A DNA stretch of 64,000 bases from CAVYHX01 sp963768415 (GCA_963768415.1 CAVYHX010000027.1:1-64000); one strand, 5' to 3'; shown: positions 38,548 through 47,229, counted from the first letter of the stretch. Numbers and translations: made by a program. Notes: a model not told the origin generated them from the letters alone.

Positions 38548-39516
38548 TTACAGGCCTGTTGCATCGGGTGCATTCGGCTCCCGCAACAGCAGCATAAAGG
38601 CACCTGGCAACGTACAAGACCACAATGCCACCAGGTAGGCCACGGATAAGGCAAGCACCGAGGCTGCATCAACACCGAGCGGCAGCAACAGGCTCATCAT
38701 GGCGCCCTCTCTTGCACCGAGTCCTCCCAGTGAGATTGGCAGGCTGGAGACCAGGGATACCAGCATCAGCACAACCACTAATTGTAATACCGGCAGATGC
38801 ACGCCCAGTCCGGGCGCCAGCAGCACGAGTACCAGCACCCACGTCAACTGACTCAGAACGGACAATCCAAATGCCGTCAGCATAAGTCCAGGGGCACTGC
38901 GGTAGCGAGGGAAGCACGACAAGACCGCATGCAGGCGCGGCCAGCGGCTGCCAAAACCGGCATCCAGCTGCCTTGTCCAGCGGGGCAATATGGCGATGCC
39001 AGCCATCGGCAATAACGCCAGCATGCTCATTCCGAACACTCCGATTGCAAGTCGATTTTCAAATTCTGCCGGGGCGAACAGCAGCGCTAAAGCACCCATG
39101 CTGACCACAGCGGCCAAACCAAGCAGGCGGTCAACGAATGCAGAGCTAACCAGTGCACTGCCACCAAATCCGGAGGCATAAAGCCGCGCAGTACGGGCCA
39201 GGTCACCACCATAAACAGACGGGAGCAGGTTGTTATAGAACACACCCAGGTAATAACTTGGCCATACCTGTCGAAATGTAATGGTGCCGTGCAGGTGCCG
39301 GAACAACAACCACCAGCGCATGCCGCCCGCCAGAAATGACAGGAAATGCAGCGCAATTGCAATAATCAACAGGAGGGGATTGATGCCGGCAAGCGCGGTA
39401 CGAACCTGCTCGAAATCAAAATAACGGGCCAGCCACCACAGACAAGCGGCTGTAACCGATGACTTCAGCAGGAAGATCGCCATGGTCTTGCGCGCGCCGC
39501 TCACACGGCATTCCAC
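38548..39516 (-). CDS. Flippase-like / lysylphosphatidylglycerol synthase TM-region family protein
   Basis: A 322-residue integral membrane protein with about eight helices (PF03706/UPF0104-like). Family features include ALHFLSFLAGGMRWWLLFR, FYNNLLPSVYGGDLARTARLY, SAFVDRLLGL and LPISLGGLGAREGAM. Homologues are found beside glycosyltransferases and are proposed to move lipid-linked molecules, without direct proof here. Met12 (MAIFLLKSS) is an equally likely start. It opens the envelope cluster running leftward: flippase-like, CARDB-like, PTPS-related, GT2. Confidence 0.82.
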   Translation of the reverse strand: MECRVSGARKTMAIFLLKSSVTAACLWWLARYFDFEQVRTALAGINPLLLIIAIALHFLSFLAGGMRWWLLFRHLHGTITFRQVWPSYYLGVFYNNLLPSVYGGDLARTARLYASGFGGSALVSSAFVDRLLGLAAVVSMGALALLFAPAEFENRLAIGVFGMSMLALLPMAGIAILPRWTRQLDAGFGSRWPRLHAVLSCFPRYRSAPGLMLTAFGLSVLSQLTWVLVLVLLAPGLGVHLPVLQLVVVLMLVSLVSSLPISLGGLGAREGAMMSLLLPLGVDAASVLALSVAYLVALWSCTLPGAFMLLLREPNAPDATGL

Positions 39517-40016
39517 GAAATCTGCGGCAATGAGCGTTCTACCTTGTGTGCATCGACATTACAGCGGCGACCCGGACAGGAACTGTGCAGTGTATTCATC
39601 ACCCAGGCCAGACTGGACATTAAAAACAAAGTAACTACATGTGTTTTAAATGTATATCACAATAGTGGCCAATTCTGCCACGAATCGGAAAAGCACGCAG
39701 GTTCAGCCAGTAGCCAGTAGGGCGCAATAGCGCAGCGTATTGCGCCGAACGAGATCAATTATCATAACCAGCCCATCACATCCAACAAACGGCAGATTAC
39801 CATTGGTTTTTATGCATAAACTGGTGTTGTCCCGGGATTATCCATGCGGCGCAATACGCTGCGCTATTGCGCCCTACGGAGATAATTTTATTGGTGCGGA
39901 TTCAGACTGGGCTGAAAAGGCAGGAAAAGGGGGTCAGTACCCTTTGCTGCCTCAAGCCGGATGTTGTTGCGGTACTAAACGGGAAAGGGTGCTGACCCCT
40001 GTCCCGACCTTATTGT
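39517..40016. repeat. Intergenic region with an inverted pair of 33-bp REP elements
   Basis: Copies of the gtagggcgcaatagcgcagc element lie at 39717-39749 (+) and 39845-39877 (-), an inverted pair separated by 95 nt. The left 200 nt are upstream of the flippase-like gene. The right end carries the terminator of the RNA-binding protein gene. No gene is seen. Confidence 0.8.
39921..40000 (-). terminator. Long-stem terminator of the RRM protein gene
   Basis: ggggtcagtaccctttg (39930-39946) pairs with aaagggtgctgacccc (39984-39999) with one mismatch in a 16-bp stem. Read on the minus strand, the stem is followed by CCTTTTCCTGCCTTTT. It is 17 nt past the stop of the gene at 40017. Confidence 0.65.
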
Positions 40017-40289
40017 TCAGCGGCGTCCGCCGCGCCCGCCACGGGCATTGCGCGGGTCTTCGAAATTCACGCGCAGGGAGCGGTCGCCGAACATTTTACC
40101 GTCGAGTCCGGCAATTGCCGCCCGCGCCTCATGGCCTTCCATTTCAACGAAACCGAAGCCCTTGCACTTGCCGGAGAAAACATCGGCAACGAGCCTGATG
40201 GAACGCACGGTGCCGAATTCAGAAAACAGCTCTTCCACTGATTCCTGGGTGGCATCCTGTGGCAGGTTGCCGATAAACATTTTTTTCAC
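40017..40289 (-). CDS. RRM-domain RNA-binding protein
   Basis: A 90-residue single RNA-recognition-motif protein. RNP2 is MFIGNLP and RNP1 is KGFGFVEM, with the aromatic residues intact, and the chain ends in a Gly/Arg-rich tail (NARGGRGGRR). It fits the bacterial RRM proteins related to cyanobacterial Rbp and often cold-induced. A GTG at 40289 preceded by GGGAGA is the likely start; the ATG at 40280 is the alternative. A cold-shock protein gene lies 100 nt upstream on the same strand, and the two may be co-expressed under cold. Confidence 0.88.
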   Translation of the reverse strand: MKKMFIGNLPQDATQESVEELFSEFGTVRSIRLVADVFSGKCKGFGFVEMEGHEARAAIAGLDGKMFGDRSLRVNFEDPRNARGGRGGRR

Positions 40290-40338
40290 GTGCGTGTTCT
40301 CCCTGTATGAAGAGACAGTCTGGCCGGTTCTGTTAAAG

Positions 40339-40366
40339 AAGAACCCCGCATAGTCGCGGGGTTCTT
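40339..40366 (-). terminator. Hairpin between the cold-shock gene and the RRM gene
   Basis: AAGAACCCCGC and GCGGGGTTCTT form a perfect 11-bp stem with a 6-nt loop. The minus-strand tail CTTTAAC is only weakly T-rich, so termination after the cold-shock gene may be partial. Confidence 0.6.
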
Positions 40367-40389
40367 TGTTGCGTATGCCCTGGGTCGTG

Positions 40390-40593
40390 CTAGTTTGGCA
40401 TGACCTTGCTCGCCTGCAGGCCTTTCGGGCCCTGTTCAACTTCGAAGCTGACTGCCTGGCCTTCGGCCAGTGTCTTGAAGCCGCCGCCTTCGATTGCGGA
40501 GAAGTGTACAAACACATCTTCACTGCCATCAGCGGGGGCGATAAAGCCGAAGCCCTTGGATTCGTTAAACCACTTAACGGTACCTGTAGTCAT
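40390..40593 (-). CDS. Cold-shock protein, CspA family
   Basis: A 67-residue OB-fold RNA chaperone with RNP1 KGFGFIAP and RNP2 VFVHFSAI, start MTTGTVKWFNESKG and the conserved EGQAVSFEVEQGPKGLQA. Length and sequence are standard for CspA-type proteins that melt RNA secondary structure. The exact paralogue (CspA, C, D or E) cannot be told. It is followed by a hairpin and the RRM gene. Confidence 0.95.
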   Translation of the reverse strand: MTTGTVKWFNESKGFGFIAPADGSEDVFVHFSAIEGGGFKTLAEGQAVSFEVEQGPKGLQASKVMPN

Positions 40594-40842
40594 GTAGATT
40601 ACCTCTGTTAAAAATAAGAAATGTGTTCAATTACAAATCATGGAAGGTAATGTACAGGAGATACTCCAGGGAACTTCTGAAAATACCGAAACATGTGCAA
40701 CTGAGTCTCACGCAGCCGGTTTCTGCGTTTACGGCCATTTGGACCGTAATGAACCAGACTGAGCGGGCAGCATACCGCAAAATCACGTTTGTTGCCCAGC
40801 TATATATGTAAGGGCATATAGCCATATTTCAAGGGGAATTGT

Positions 40843-40954
40843 CTGGCGGGCCGTGCTGAACGGGGCAAACGCCCCGGCCTCGCAATGCTGGGTGGTGGTT
40901 TCGGACCACCTTCCGCGCGTCTCTCAGGCTCCCCTGAATCGCGCCGCCCGCCAG
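40843..40954. ncRNA. Candidate structured RNA (four-way junction), unassigned
   Basis: CTGGCGGGC (40843-40851) pairs with GCCCGCCAG (40946-40954) as a perfect 9-bp closing stem. Inside are three hairpins: GGGGC/GCCCC (40862-40875), GGTGGT/ACCACC with a TTCGG loop (40894-40910), and GCGCG/CGCGC (40915-40944) with an inner TCAGG/CCTGA stem. The region lies between the divergent cold-shock gene and the dockerin-protein gene and has no coding frame. The strand is undecided because the stems work on either. I do not match it to a named riboswitch or RNA family. Confidence 0.35.
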
Positions 40955-41394
40955 CTGCTGACCGGGGCGTCGGAAGGGTGACTGGCAGTTGCCCGTCTGG
41001 CTTTGGCTAACCGTACCGGTTGCCCTCTTACCTTTCTCACCCTCCTGTAGTAATTATAGTTCTTTCTGCCAGTTTTGCCGACGAGCGGGGGGCGACCGGA
41101 TGAGGTGGATGACTTCCTGACAGGCAACCGGGAGTGACACTCATACCTCTAAAGGTGCCAGCTTTCGGTTTGTGGCAGGAGGGTGACATTTTTATCCAGC
41201 CACGGTGCTGCGCACACCTCATAGCGCATGCGCTTGACGCAGGGTAAATACGGGCTAAAATTAGACGAAGCAATCCAAGATGTCAAAAGGGAGCGTAAAT
41301 GTATCAAAAACGATACAGTTTTCAATTAAAAATAGTCAAACTAAACAATTAGATATATAGTTGATTTCGGTTAGCCTGTTTTTTTGCCGGTAAT

Positions 41395-41424
41395 TTGACT
41401 TTTTACCGATTCAACCTGCAAAAT
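41395..41424 (+). promoter_or_regulatory. Candidate sigma-70 promoter of the dockerin-protein gene
   Basis: TTGACT and CAAAAT are separated by 18 bp, about 70 nt before the start codon at 41497. The start codon itself is preceded by a CGAGGAGA ribosome-binding site. Confidence 0.4.
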
Positions 41425-41496
41425 AGCGCAAAACAAGTGTAGCTATATAAATAAACAGCAGCATCACGCCAGCCACAATAATTCGAGGAGACCGTC

Positions 41497-42428
41497 ATGG
41501 CGCATATCAAGAAACTACTCTTACTGTTAACCCTCCTGTTTGGCTTCGGTCTGACCCTGAACGTCTCTGCGGGGACTGACTGTGGTGACGGGACAATCTG
41601 CGAAGGTCTCCCCACCTGTCCCGATGGATTCGCCCCTCTGCTGCGCCGAAGAATGCGATGACGGCGCCGCCAATTCGGATGTTGAACCAAATGCCTGTCG
41701 TACTTGATTGTACCTTGCCGGCTTGTGGCGATGGTGTCGTCGATGACGGTGAAGCATGTGACGATATGAATGTCACAGACGACGATGGCTGTGACAGTAA
41801 TTGTCAGTTAGAAACGACCACGACGACCACGACGACCACGACGACCACGACGACCACGACGACCACGACCGAGCCGACGACGACCACGACGACGACCGAG
41901 CCGACGACGACCACGACGACGACCGAGCCGACGACGACCACGACGACGACCGAGCCGACGACGACCACGACGACGACCGAGCCGACGACGACCACGACGA
42001 CGACTGAGCCGACGACGACCACGACGACGACCGAGCCGACGACGACAACGACGGCTGCCCCGGCAACGACTACGACAACGACAGCTGCCCCGGCGACGAC
42101 TACGACAACGACGGCTGCCCCGGCGACGACTACGACGACGACGGCTGCTCCGGCGACGACCACGACGACGACCACACCAGCGACGACTACGACGACAACC
42201 CTGCCGCCGACCGCAGCCTCGGGTGATGCCGATGGCGATGGTGACGTCGATCGCCTCGATGTTCAGACCATCTCCGGAGCGGCGCGCTCCAACACCCCGG
42301 CATCCGGTCCGGATGACCCACGCGATGTGGACGGCAACGGCGTTATCAATTACAACGATGTCCGTGCAGCCATGCGTATGTGCACCTTGCCGCGCTGCGA
42401 AGTGCTGAACAATAATGATCCTACCTAG
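41497..42428 (+). CDS. Secreted Cys-rich / Thr-rich repeat protein with dockerin-like C-terminus (frameshifted)
   Basis: The ATG at 41497 starts a signal peptide (MAHIKKLLLLLTLLFGFG...VSA). A Cys-rich part follows with TDCGDGTICEG, CAEECDDGAANSD and CGDGVVDDGEACDD...GCDSNCQ, the pattern of DUF4215 repeats. About 130 residues of (E/A)P(T/A)TTTTTT repeats come next (41811-42200). A dockerin-like C-terminus carries two calcium loops, DADGDGDVDRLD and DVDGNGVINYND. Two indels, near 41635-41640 and at the TT of 41704-41705 (RT/DCTLPACGDG), break the frame; uncorrected, only 41658-42428 is open. Probably an extended surface protein. No cohesin is visible here. Confidence 0.75.
41811..42200 (+). repeat. 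Low-complexity ACG/ACC codon repeat encoding a Thr-rich linker
   Basis: The stretch begins with plain (acgacc) units, then six EPTTTTTT-type units of about 27 nt (gagccgacgacgaccacgac), then four APATTTTTT-type units (gccccggcgacgactacgac) with more synonymous variation. Identical codon blocks in the first part suggest recent slippage or unequal crossover; the second part looks older. Confidence 0.85.
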
Positions 42429-42430
42429 AC

Positions 42431-42501
42431 CTGATGAGGGCGCCGCATTGCGGCGCCCTCAAGCGGTTTAATCGAACCCCGCCACGCGCGGGGTTTTTTT
42501 T
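42431..42501 (+). terminator. Two consecutive hairpins, the second a strong terminator
   Basis: Gagggcgccgc/gcggcgccctc (42437-42461) forms an 11-bp stem without a T-run. AACCCCGC (42475-42482) with GCGGGGTT (42488-42495) forms a stem followed by eight T residues to 42501. They close the dockerin-protein transcript. Confidence 0.8.
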
Positions 42502-42813
42502 GCCTACAGGGATGTAGGTACATCGCGGAGGCAGGGATGCGCGTGAGCGATGCGCCTACAGGATGTAGGTACCGCTGCTTCCGGCATCCAGCCTCCCGCG
42601 GCACTCGTACGGTTGCTCCCGGCATCCTGCCTACCGCGACACTTGCACATCCCTGTGCATCGTCCCTGTACGTCGTCGTGGAACGCATGGACGCGTGGGA
42701 GCGATGCGCCTACAGGATGCCGGAAGCGATGGTGTGCGAGCGATGCGCCTGCAGTTATGCAGGTAGATCGTGGATAGAGCCGAGCGGCTATCCAGCGTTA
42801 TCCATGAGACAAA
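42502..42813. repeat. Degenerate dispersed repeats downstream of the exosortase gene
   Basis: The word gagcgatgcgcctacaggat occurs near 42545 and 42700, with a diverged copy (gcgatgcgcctgcag) near 42740. gcatcctgcc followed by gcgacacttgcacatccctg at 42622-42655 matches the interior of the inverted repeat at 4336-4380. No gene is seen. The element family appears to insert between convergent genes. Confidence 0.6.
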
Positions 42814-44385
42814 TCAGTCCAGATAGGGTCCGATCTGCAGGTCCGGCGTTTGCCTGACAACCGTCTGCAGTTGTTCCAGAAAGTCACCTAGCCGGTTCTC
42901 CGCCTGCGCGCGCGCCTGCGGGGTTGGCGCTACGGTAGTCGCCAGGCGGATGACCACGGCGCCACCGGGTCTGCGCAAGGGCGACTGGTCCAGCGCCAGG
43001 AATGCCCGCAGGACCTCCATGGGCCTGCTTGCGATACCGCGATACCAGTGCCAGGTGAGGAGATCGTAATTGCCCATCTCCGACAGAACCGCAACAACGG
43101 GCTGATCGCCGGAACCTGGAACGATGCTGGTACGCGCCTCGACCAGTCCGATCTTCTTCTCAAAAGCATTTTTATCCGAAACGAGGCTTCGATAACGGCG
43201 CCGCCGGTCGTCATAACCGATAAATATCCATACCTGCCCGTCATCACTGGTGTACCTGCGGTAAAGATGGGAGGAGTAACGGACCGAGCCGAGGAACCGA
43301 TGATTCACTTTCGGTGTCCCCGCCATTTTCCAGTGACCTATCTGCTCGGGCAGGTCGATTTCAAAGGCGGCGTATCGGGGCATGGCAGTCCAGCGGGGCA
43401 ATCCGATCGATACCAGCAGCAGCGACGCAAACATCGCGACCAGTAGCAGTACCTGTGTGTGTTTTCGCCGTGGAGGTTTATCCTTGCCGGTCGTGGCGTC
43501 TATTACGCGCTCCGCGTGCGGGCTGTTTCTGAGCAGGCGCAGCAGGAGGTTATCCAGGGCATACAGCAGGAAGAAGCCGATCAGAAAGAAGATCACACCC
43601 TGCGCGGCATGGAGCGACAGAATCTCCGATTTGGGATTGATAATCAGGCTGAATGCCCGCAGCAGGTTGACAGAATAGGCGATCAGCGGGGCGGACAATA
43701 CCAGTATCACTGCGTGCAGTCGGGGGAGCCGGAATAGATAGACGTAGGCCAGTGCGAAGATCGTCAGCCACTTGATGAATCCCAGTGCCGTGCACGATTC
43801 GGCTACCCACACACTGCTCCCGGCCATGCTGATTATGTCGCCCTTGGCCAGCGCGGGGATCCCGATGAGGTTGAGCAGCCAGGCGCTGTGTTCCGCGGTC
43901 CAGAGCTGCAGGGGGAAGATCATCAGGTTGATCAGCACACCCGGCAGCGGTGCCGCCAGCAGCAATATCAGCGCCGGTGGCAGGATGGCCCGGGTCAGGC
44001 GCCTGCCTGACAACAGGCGGGCGGTACCGAATCCAACCAGCAGAAAGGACAGGAAAACGACATCGGTAACACCGAGATAATGTCCCCATATATACAGGCA
44101 GACACCGGGTACCAGGAACAGGACAGCCGACCAGGGAGCTCCATCGCCACGGAAGGCGGCGGCAATGTCCTTGCGGCGAATATATAACAGCCCGATGACC
44201 AGCACATAAATCAGTTGCGGGGAAGAATCCGACGGGTTGAAGAACCAGCCGGTGACATTGGCGCGGATCTGCGGCGCCGAGTCCCAGAAAACCAGATCAC
44301 GGTAGGCGAGACCGGCGAGCAGCAGCATCAGGCCCAGCAGCCAGATCTCGCCCTGCGTCTGTTTGTGGTCCGCGTGCTCGTTCAT
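42814..44385 (-). CDS. Exosortase-EpsI fusion protein
   Basis: A 523-residue membrane cysteine transpeptidase. Residues 1-285 have about eight helices carrying the exosortase triad: Cys198 in VAESCTALG, Arg243 in VNLLRAF and His259 in LSLHAAQG. After a linker and a helix (311-329), residues 330-523 are an EpsI-type periplasmic domain (LPEQIGHW, VWIFIGYDDRRRRYRS, LTWHWYRG). Exosortases cut PEP-CTERM tails and attach the protein to a surface carrier. The catalytic motif AESCTAL departs from the common AEACSG, so the Xrt subclass is unclear. A PEP-CTERM substrate lies at 14.9-15.6 kb. It is convergent with the dockerin protein. Confidence 0.88.
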   Translation of the reverse strand: MNEHADHKQTQGEIWLLGLMLLLAGLAYRDLVFWDSAPQIRANVTGWFFNPSDSSPQLIYVLVIGLLYIRRKDIAAAFRGDGAPWSAVLFLVPGVCLYIWGHYLGVTDVVFLSFLLVGFGTARLLSGRRLTRAILPPALILLLAAPLPGVLINLMIFPLQLWTAEHSAWLLNLIGIPALAKGDIISMAGSSVWVAESCTALGFIKWLTIFALAYVYLFRLPRLHAVILVLSAPLIAYSVNLLRAFSLIINPKSEILSLHAAQGVIFFLIGFFLLYALDNLLLRLLRNSPHAERVIDATTGKDKPPRRKHTQVLLLVAMFASLLLVSIGLPRWTAMPRYAAFEIDLPEQIGHWKMAGTPKVNHRFLGSVRYSSHLYRRYTSDDGQVWIFIGYDDRRRRYRSLVSDKNAFEKKIGLVEARTSIVPGSGDQPVVAVLSEMGNYDLLTWHWYRGIASRPMEVLRAFLALDQSPLRRPGGAVVIRLATTVAPTPQARAQAENRLGDFLEQLQTVVRQTPDLQIGPYLD

Positions 44386-44760
44386 GTGCAGCTTCAGGAA
44401 AGAATGATGTGGTTAACGATGAACATATTACACGACCCGGTGATTGTTTTATGCTTCAAGTTACCGGGTTTGGCGGGTCGCCGGATTGGGCCAAGGGCGA
44501 ACGTTGAGTGCAGATTGCTCCCGGTTACAGCCGGCTACCGGCAGAGTTTGCAGCGTTGCTGCATGAGTAGCCAGTGGCCGCTGCCGGATGCTGGACGGGA
44601 ATTGTGCGAGCCGGGGTGCCATGACCCGGCTGGTGCGGGCGACACCGGGCCGATCGTTGCCGCTGCAAAACGGTTTTCGATATGTTCCGGAACAGGGATA
44701 GACGGGAGATCAGGCCGGCAAGGCTGTTATACCCTGCGTTGCCGGCGCAGCTCGGGACCT
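44386..44760. other. Intergenic region without a recognised feature
   Basis: About 375 nt upstream of the exosortase gene. Open frames here lack start context and conserved sequence. A small inverted repeat, acccggtgattg...aagttaccgggt (about 44434-44470), is the only structure I see. Confidence 0.35.
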
Positions 44761-45498
44761 TCAGTAAGGCTCCTTGAGCAACACGCGTAGTTTTTCTATT
44801 TCGCGGCTTTTGAACTTGAACGTGAATGAACCGTATTTGTTACGCTGTGAAAATTCCATGTTGGTTGGTGAGGCGCTGACAAGGCGATATTCCTTTTCCT
44901 CGACATTCCTGCGTGTGACTTTCATTGTCGCGCCGACATAGTTCTTCGCGTCGCTTACCTTGATGGGTGTATACACGAGCCGATAGCGGTCAGTTTTCGG
45001 TTTGACCTTTCTGTACAGGCCGACATATTCGGTCTCTTCTTCAACAGCAGTTTCGGCATCATCCGCGCCGCCATCCTGACTCTCGAGCGGTTCTTCCGGC
45101 AACAGTTCCAGCGGCGGTTGCTGCTGATGATCGCGGTTATGGTCTGTGAAACTCAGGTTGGCCCTGATGAAACCCAGCACGTCCCGACCGCTTGCATGCT
45201 GCGACGCGCTATCCGGATCTGCCTGCTGCGCGGCACGCAGCATATCCCAGCCGCCCCACATGGTGAATATATAGACGCTCAGTGCAACTGCCGTGATAAA
45301 AGTGGTGATATAAGCCAGAAACGGGAACTTCTCCTCGCGCCAGTGACTGACGCCAAAGGCCGTGGCGCTGATAGGAGACAGCAGCATGACAGCGACCCCC
45401 CAGCCGGGATGCCACTTGAAGGCCCGCACTATCAGCCAGAACAGGGCAATAATGGATAACAGCAGAAAGGCGGGTGCCAGGTATATAAGGATATCCAT
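44761..45498 (-). CDS. Membrane protein of unknown function (245 aa)
   Basis: Three N-terminal transmembrane helices (about residues 5-27, 32-52 and 62-82) are followed by an acidic, Gln/Glu-rich disordered linker (about 90-155). A basic C-terminal domain (about 156-245) contains VGLYRKVKPKTDRYRLVYTPIKV and NKYGSFTFKFKSREIEKLRVLL. I do not recognise the C-terminal domain. It is on the same strand as the exosortase gene but separated by 375 nt, so co-transcription is doubtful. Confidence 0.7.
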   Translation of the reverse strand: MDILIYLAPAFLLLSIIALFWLIVRAFKWHPGWGVAVMLLSPISATAFGVSHWREEKFPFLAYITTFITAVALSVYIFTMWGGWDMLRAAQQADPDSASQHASGRDVLGFIRANLSFTDHNRDHQQQPPLELLPEEPLESQDGGADDAETAVEEETEYVGLYRKVKPKTDRYRLVYTPIKVSDAKNYVGATMKVTRRNVEEKEYRLVSASPTNMEFSQRNKYGSFTFKFKSREIEKLRVLLKEPY

Positions 45499-45692
45499 GA
45501 ATTCTTTACGATCCGGTCAGTTTCCAGGGAGCAACCCTGCGGCAGTGTTCAATAACCTTATCGGTCAGACAGATAGAGTTCTTTAGCGGCTGGGGGAGGC
45601 GTGCCGGAAGCCGGACGGGTGCGCCGCTCGGTGAGCGCGAAAATATAAAATACTATATAAAACAGTAGGATGGAGGTGTAATGTGGGTGACT

Positions 45693-45911
45693 TCAGTAAT
45701 GCGGGGGGGGTGTTTCCTCGCCGGTAGACGCCATATTTGCTGCACCCAGGGTGCGCAACAGCTTCTCCAGCTGCTCGATTGCCCCGGATTGCTGCTGGAT
45801 GATCTGCTCCTGGCGCAGGATGGTGGTTGTCAGCTCCTCGAGCGCGGCCTCCTGGTACATCAAGCGCGCTTCAAGTGATTCCACGCGTGCCTTCAGTGTG
45901 TTGTCTGTCAT
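45693..45911 (-). CDS. slyX: SlyX family protein
   Basis: A 72-residue coiled-coil protein: RVESLEARLMYQEAALEELTT followed by REQIIQQQSGAIEQLEKLLR, ending with the PPPHY tail characteristic of SlyX. Function is unknown despite wide conservation in Proteobacteria. It lies 54 nt downstream of purT on the same strand. Confidence 0.92.
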   Translation of the reverse strand: MTDNTLKARVESLEARLMYQEAALEELTTTILRQEQIIQQQSGAIEQLEKLLRTLGAANMASTGEETPPPHY

Positions 45912-45965
45912 GATGCTGTCGGTGTCCCCGGTGGTACGTTTGCATAGTGTGTACTGCTTGAATCG

Positions 45966-47147
45966 CTACAGTGTGATGGATATGGCCGCGGATGCCTGCG
46001 TGGCCCGTTGCCGGGCGGCCTCGGTGGTTGCGGCGCGCGCCAGCACCACGCCCATGCGCCGTTGACCGCTGACTGCGGGTTTGCCAAAGAGGCGTAACTG
46101 GGTATCCGGTTGCGCCAGTGCCGCGTGCAGGTTTTCGAAACGCACCTGCGTCGATTCGCCCTCGACCAGGATGACGCTCGATGCCGCCGGGCCGTGGAAG
46201 CGGATATTCGGTACCGGTAATCCCAGGAGCGCACGGGCATGCAGCGCGAACTGGGACAGATCCTGTGAAATCATGGTCACCATACCCGTGTCATGGGGGC
46301 GGGGCGAGACCTCGCTGAAGATGACTTCATCACCCTTGATGAACAATTCCACGCCGAAAATGCCGCGCCCGCCCAGGGCGCCGGTAATCTTTTCGGCGAT
46401 ACTGCGCGCGCCCGCGCGAGCGCGGTCACTCATGGGTTGCGGCTGCCAGGACTGGCGGTAATCGCCATCGACCTGCAGATGGCCGATCGGTTCGCAGAAA
46501 CTGGTGCCGCCGCTATGGCGCAGGGTCAATTGCGTAATCTCGTAATCAAACTCGACAAACGCCTCGACGATTACCTTGCCGGCCCCGCTGCGACCGCCGG
46601 ACTGCGCATAATCCCAGGCCGGTCCGATGTCCGCGTGCTGTTTCAGTGTGCTCTGACCCTTGCCCGATGAACTCATGACCGGCTTGACCACGCAGGGCAG
46701 ACCGATGTCAGCGATGGCCTGATCGAATTCCGCGCGGCTGGCGGCAAAGCGGTAATCTGATGTCCTGATGCCGAGTTCTTCCGCCGCCAGGCGGCGGATG
46801 CCTTCGCGATTCATGGTCAGGTGTACAGCAGTTGCCGTTGGGATAACGGTATAGCCTTCCGCTTCGAGTTCGACCAGGGTCCCGGTAGCGATAGCTTCGA
46901 TCTCCGGAACGATGTAATCCGGTTTTTCCTGCTCAATCACGGCGCGCAGGGCCGCGCCGTCCAGCATGGAAATAACATGGCTGCGGTGCGCGACCTGCAT
47001 GGCGGGGGCGTGATCATAGCGGTCCACCACAATGACCTCCACGCCCAGCCGTTGCAGTTCAATCACGACTTCCTTGCCGAGTTCGCCGCCGCCGCAAAAC
47101 AGGACGCGGGTTGCGGTCGAAGAGAGCGGCGTGCCGATCGTGGTCAT
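45966..47147 (-). CDS. purT: Formate-dependent phosphoribosylglycinamide formyltransferase PurT
   Basis: A 393-residue ATP-grasp enzyme that formylates GAR with free formate and ATP in purine synthesis. It shows the N-terminal VLFCGGGELGKEVVIELQRLG, VPEIEAIAT, the ATP-grasp block PCVVKPVMSSSGKGQS, GVELFIKGDEVIFSEVSPRPHDTG and TMISQDLSQFALHARALLG. Length equals E. coli PurT (392). It sits between pyk (82 nt upstream) and slyX, all on the minus strand. Confidence 0.96.
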   Translation of the reverse strand: MTTIGTPLSSTATRVLFCGGGELGKEVVIELQRLGVEVIVVDRYDHAPAMQVAHRSHVISMLDGAALRAVIEQEKPDYIVPEIEAIATGTLVELEAEGYTVIPTATAVHLTMNREGIRRLAAEELGIRTSDYRFAASRAEFDQAIADIGLPCVVKPVMSSSGKGQSTLKQHADIGPAWDYAQSGGRSGAGKVIVEAFVEFDYEITQLTLRHSGGTSFCEPIGHLQVDGDYRQSWQPQPMSDRARAGARSIAEKITGALGGRGIFGVELFIKGDEVIFSEVSPRPHDTGMVTMISQDLSQFALHARALLGLPVPNIRFHGPAASSVILVEGESTQVRFENLHAALAQPDTQLRLFGKPAVSGQRRMGVVLARAATTEAARQRATQASAAISITL

Positions 47148-47229
47148 GGATATGCCGGATCAGGAAAGAAGTGCAGCAGCAGGAAAACTACAGGATGGAT
47201 TGAATCGACAGCCGGCAGGCATTACTTGC

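Larger units (their letters stand above)
40594..41496. other. Long non-coding region between divergent genes
   Basis: About 900 nt without a believable gene. It holds the structured-RNA candidate (40843-40954). Further right are partial repeats of ggcaaccgg (minus strand near 41020; plus strand near 41122), and an AT-rich promoter zone from about 41270. Upstream of the gene at 41497 a TTGACT (41395-41400) and CAAAAT (41419-41424) with 18-bp spacing form a candidate sigma-70 promoter. Confidence 0.5.

Noticed and set aside
40980..41060. c-di-GMP-I (GEMM) riboswitch on the minus strand near 41020
   Set aside because: ggcaacc and a ccaaagcca segment resemble parts of the consensus, but the second half and the closing helix of the aptamer are missing.
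41773..42175. Ser-rich and Val-rich antisense frames opposite the Thr-rich linker, and an Asp/His-rich frame on the plus strand
   Set aside because: They are mirror products of the ACG/ACC repeat. The Thr frame alone continues into conserved DUF4215 and dockerin sequence.
44215..44790. A 191-residue plus-strand frame across 44.2-44.8 kb
   Set aside because: The left third is antisense to the exosortase start and the rest has no motif, ribosome-binding site or plausible composition.
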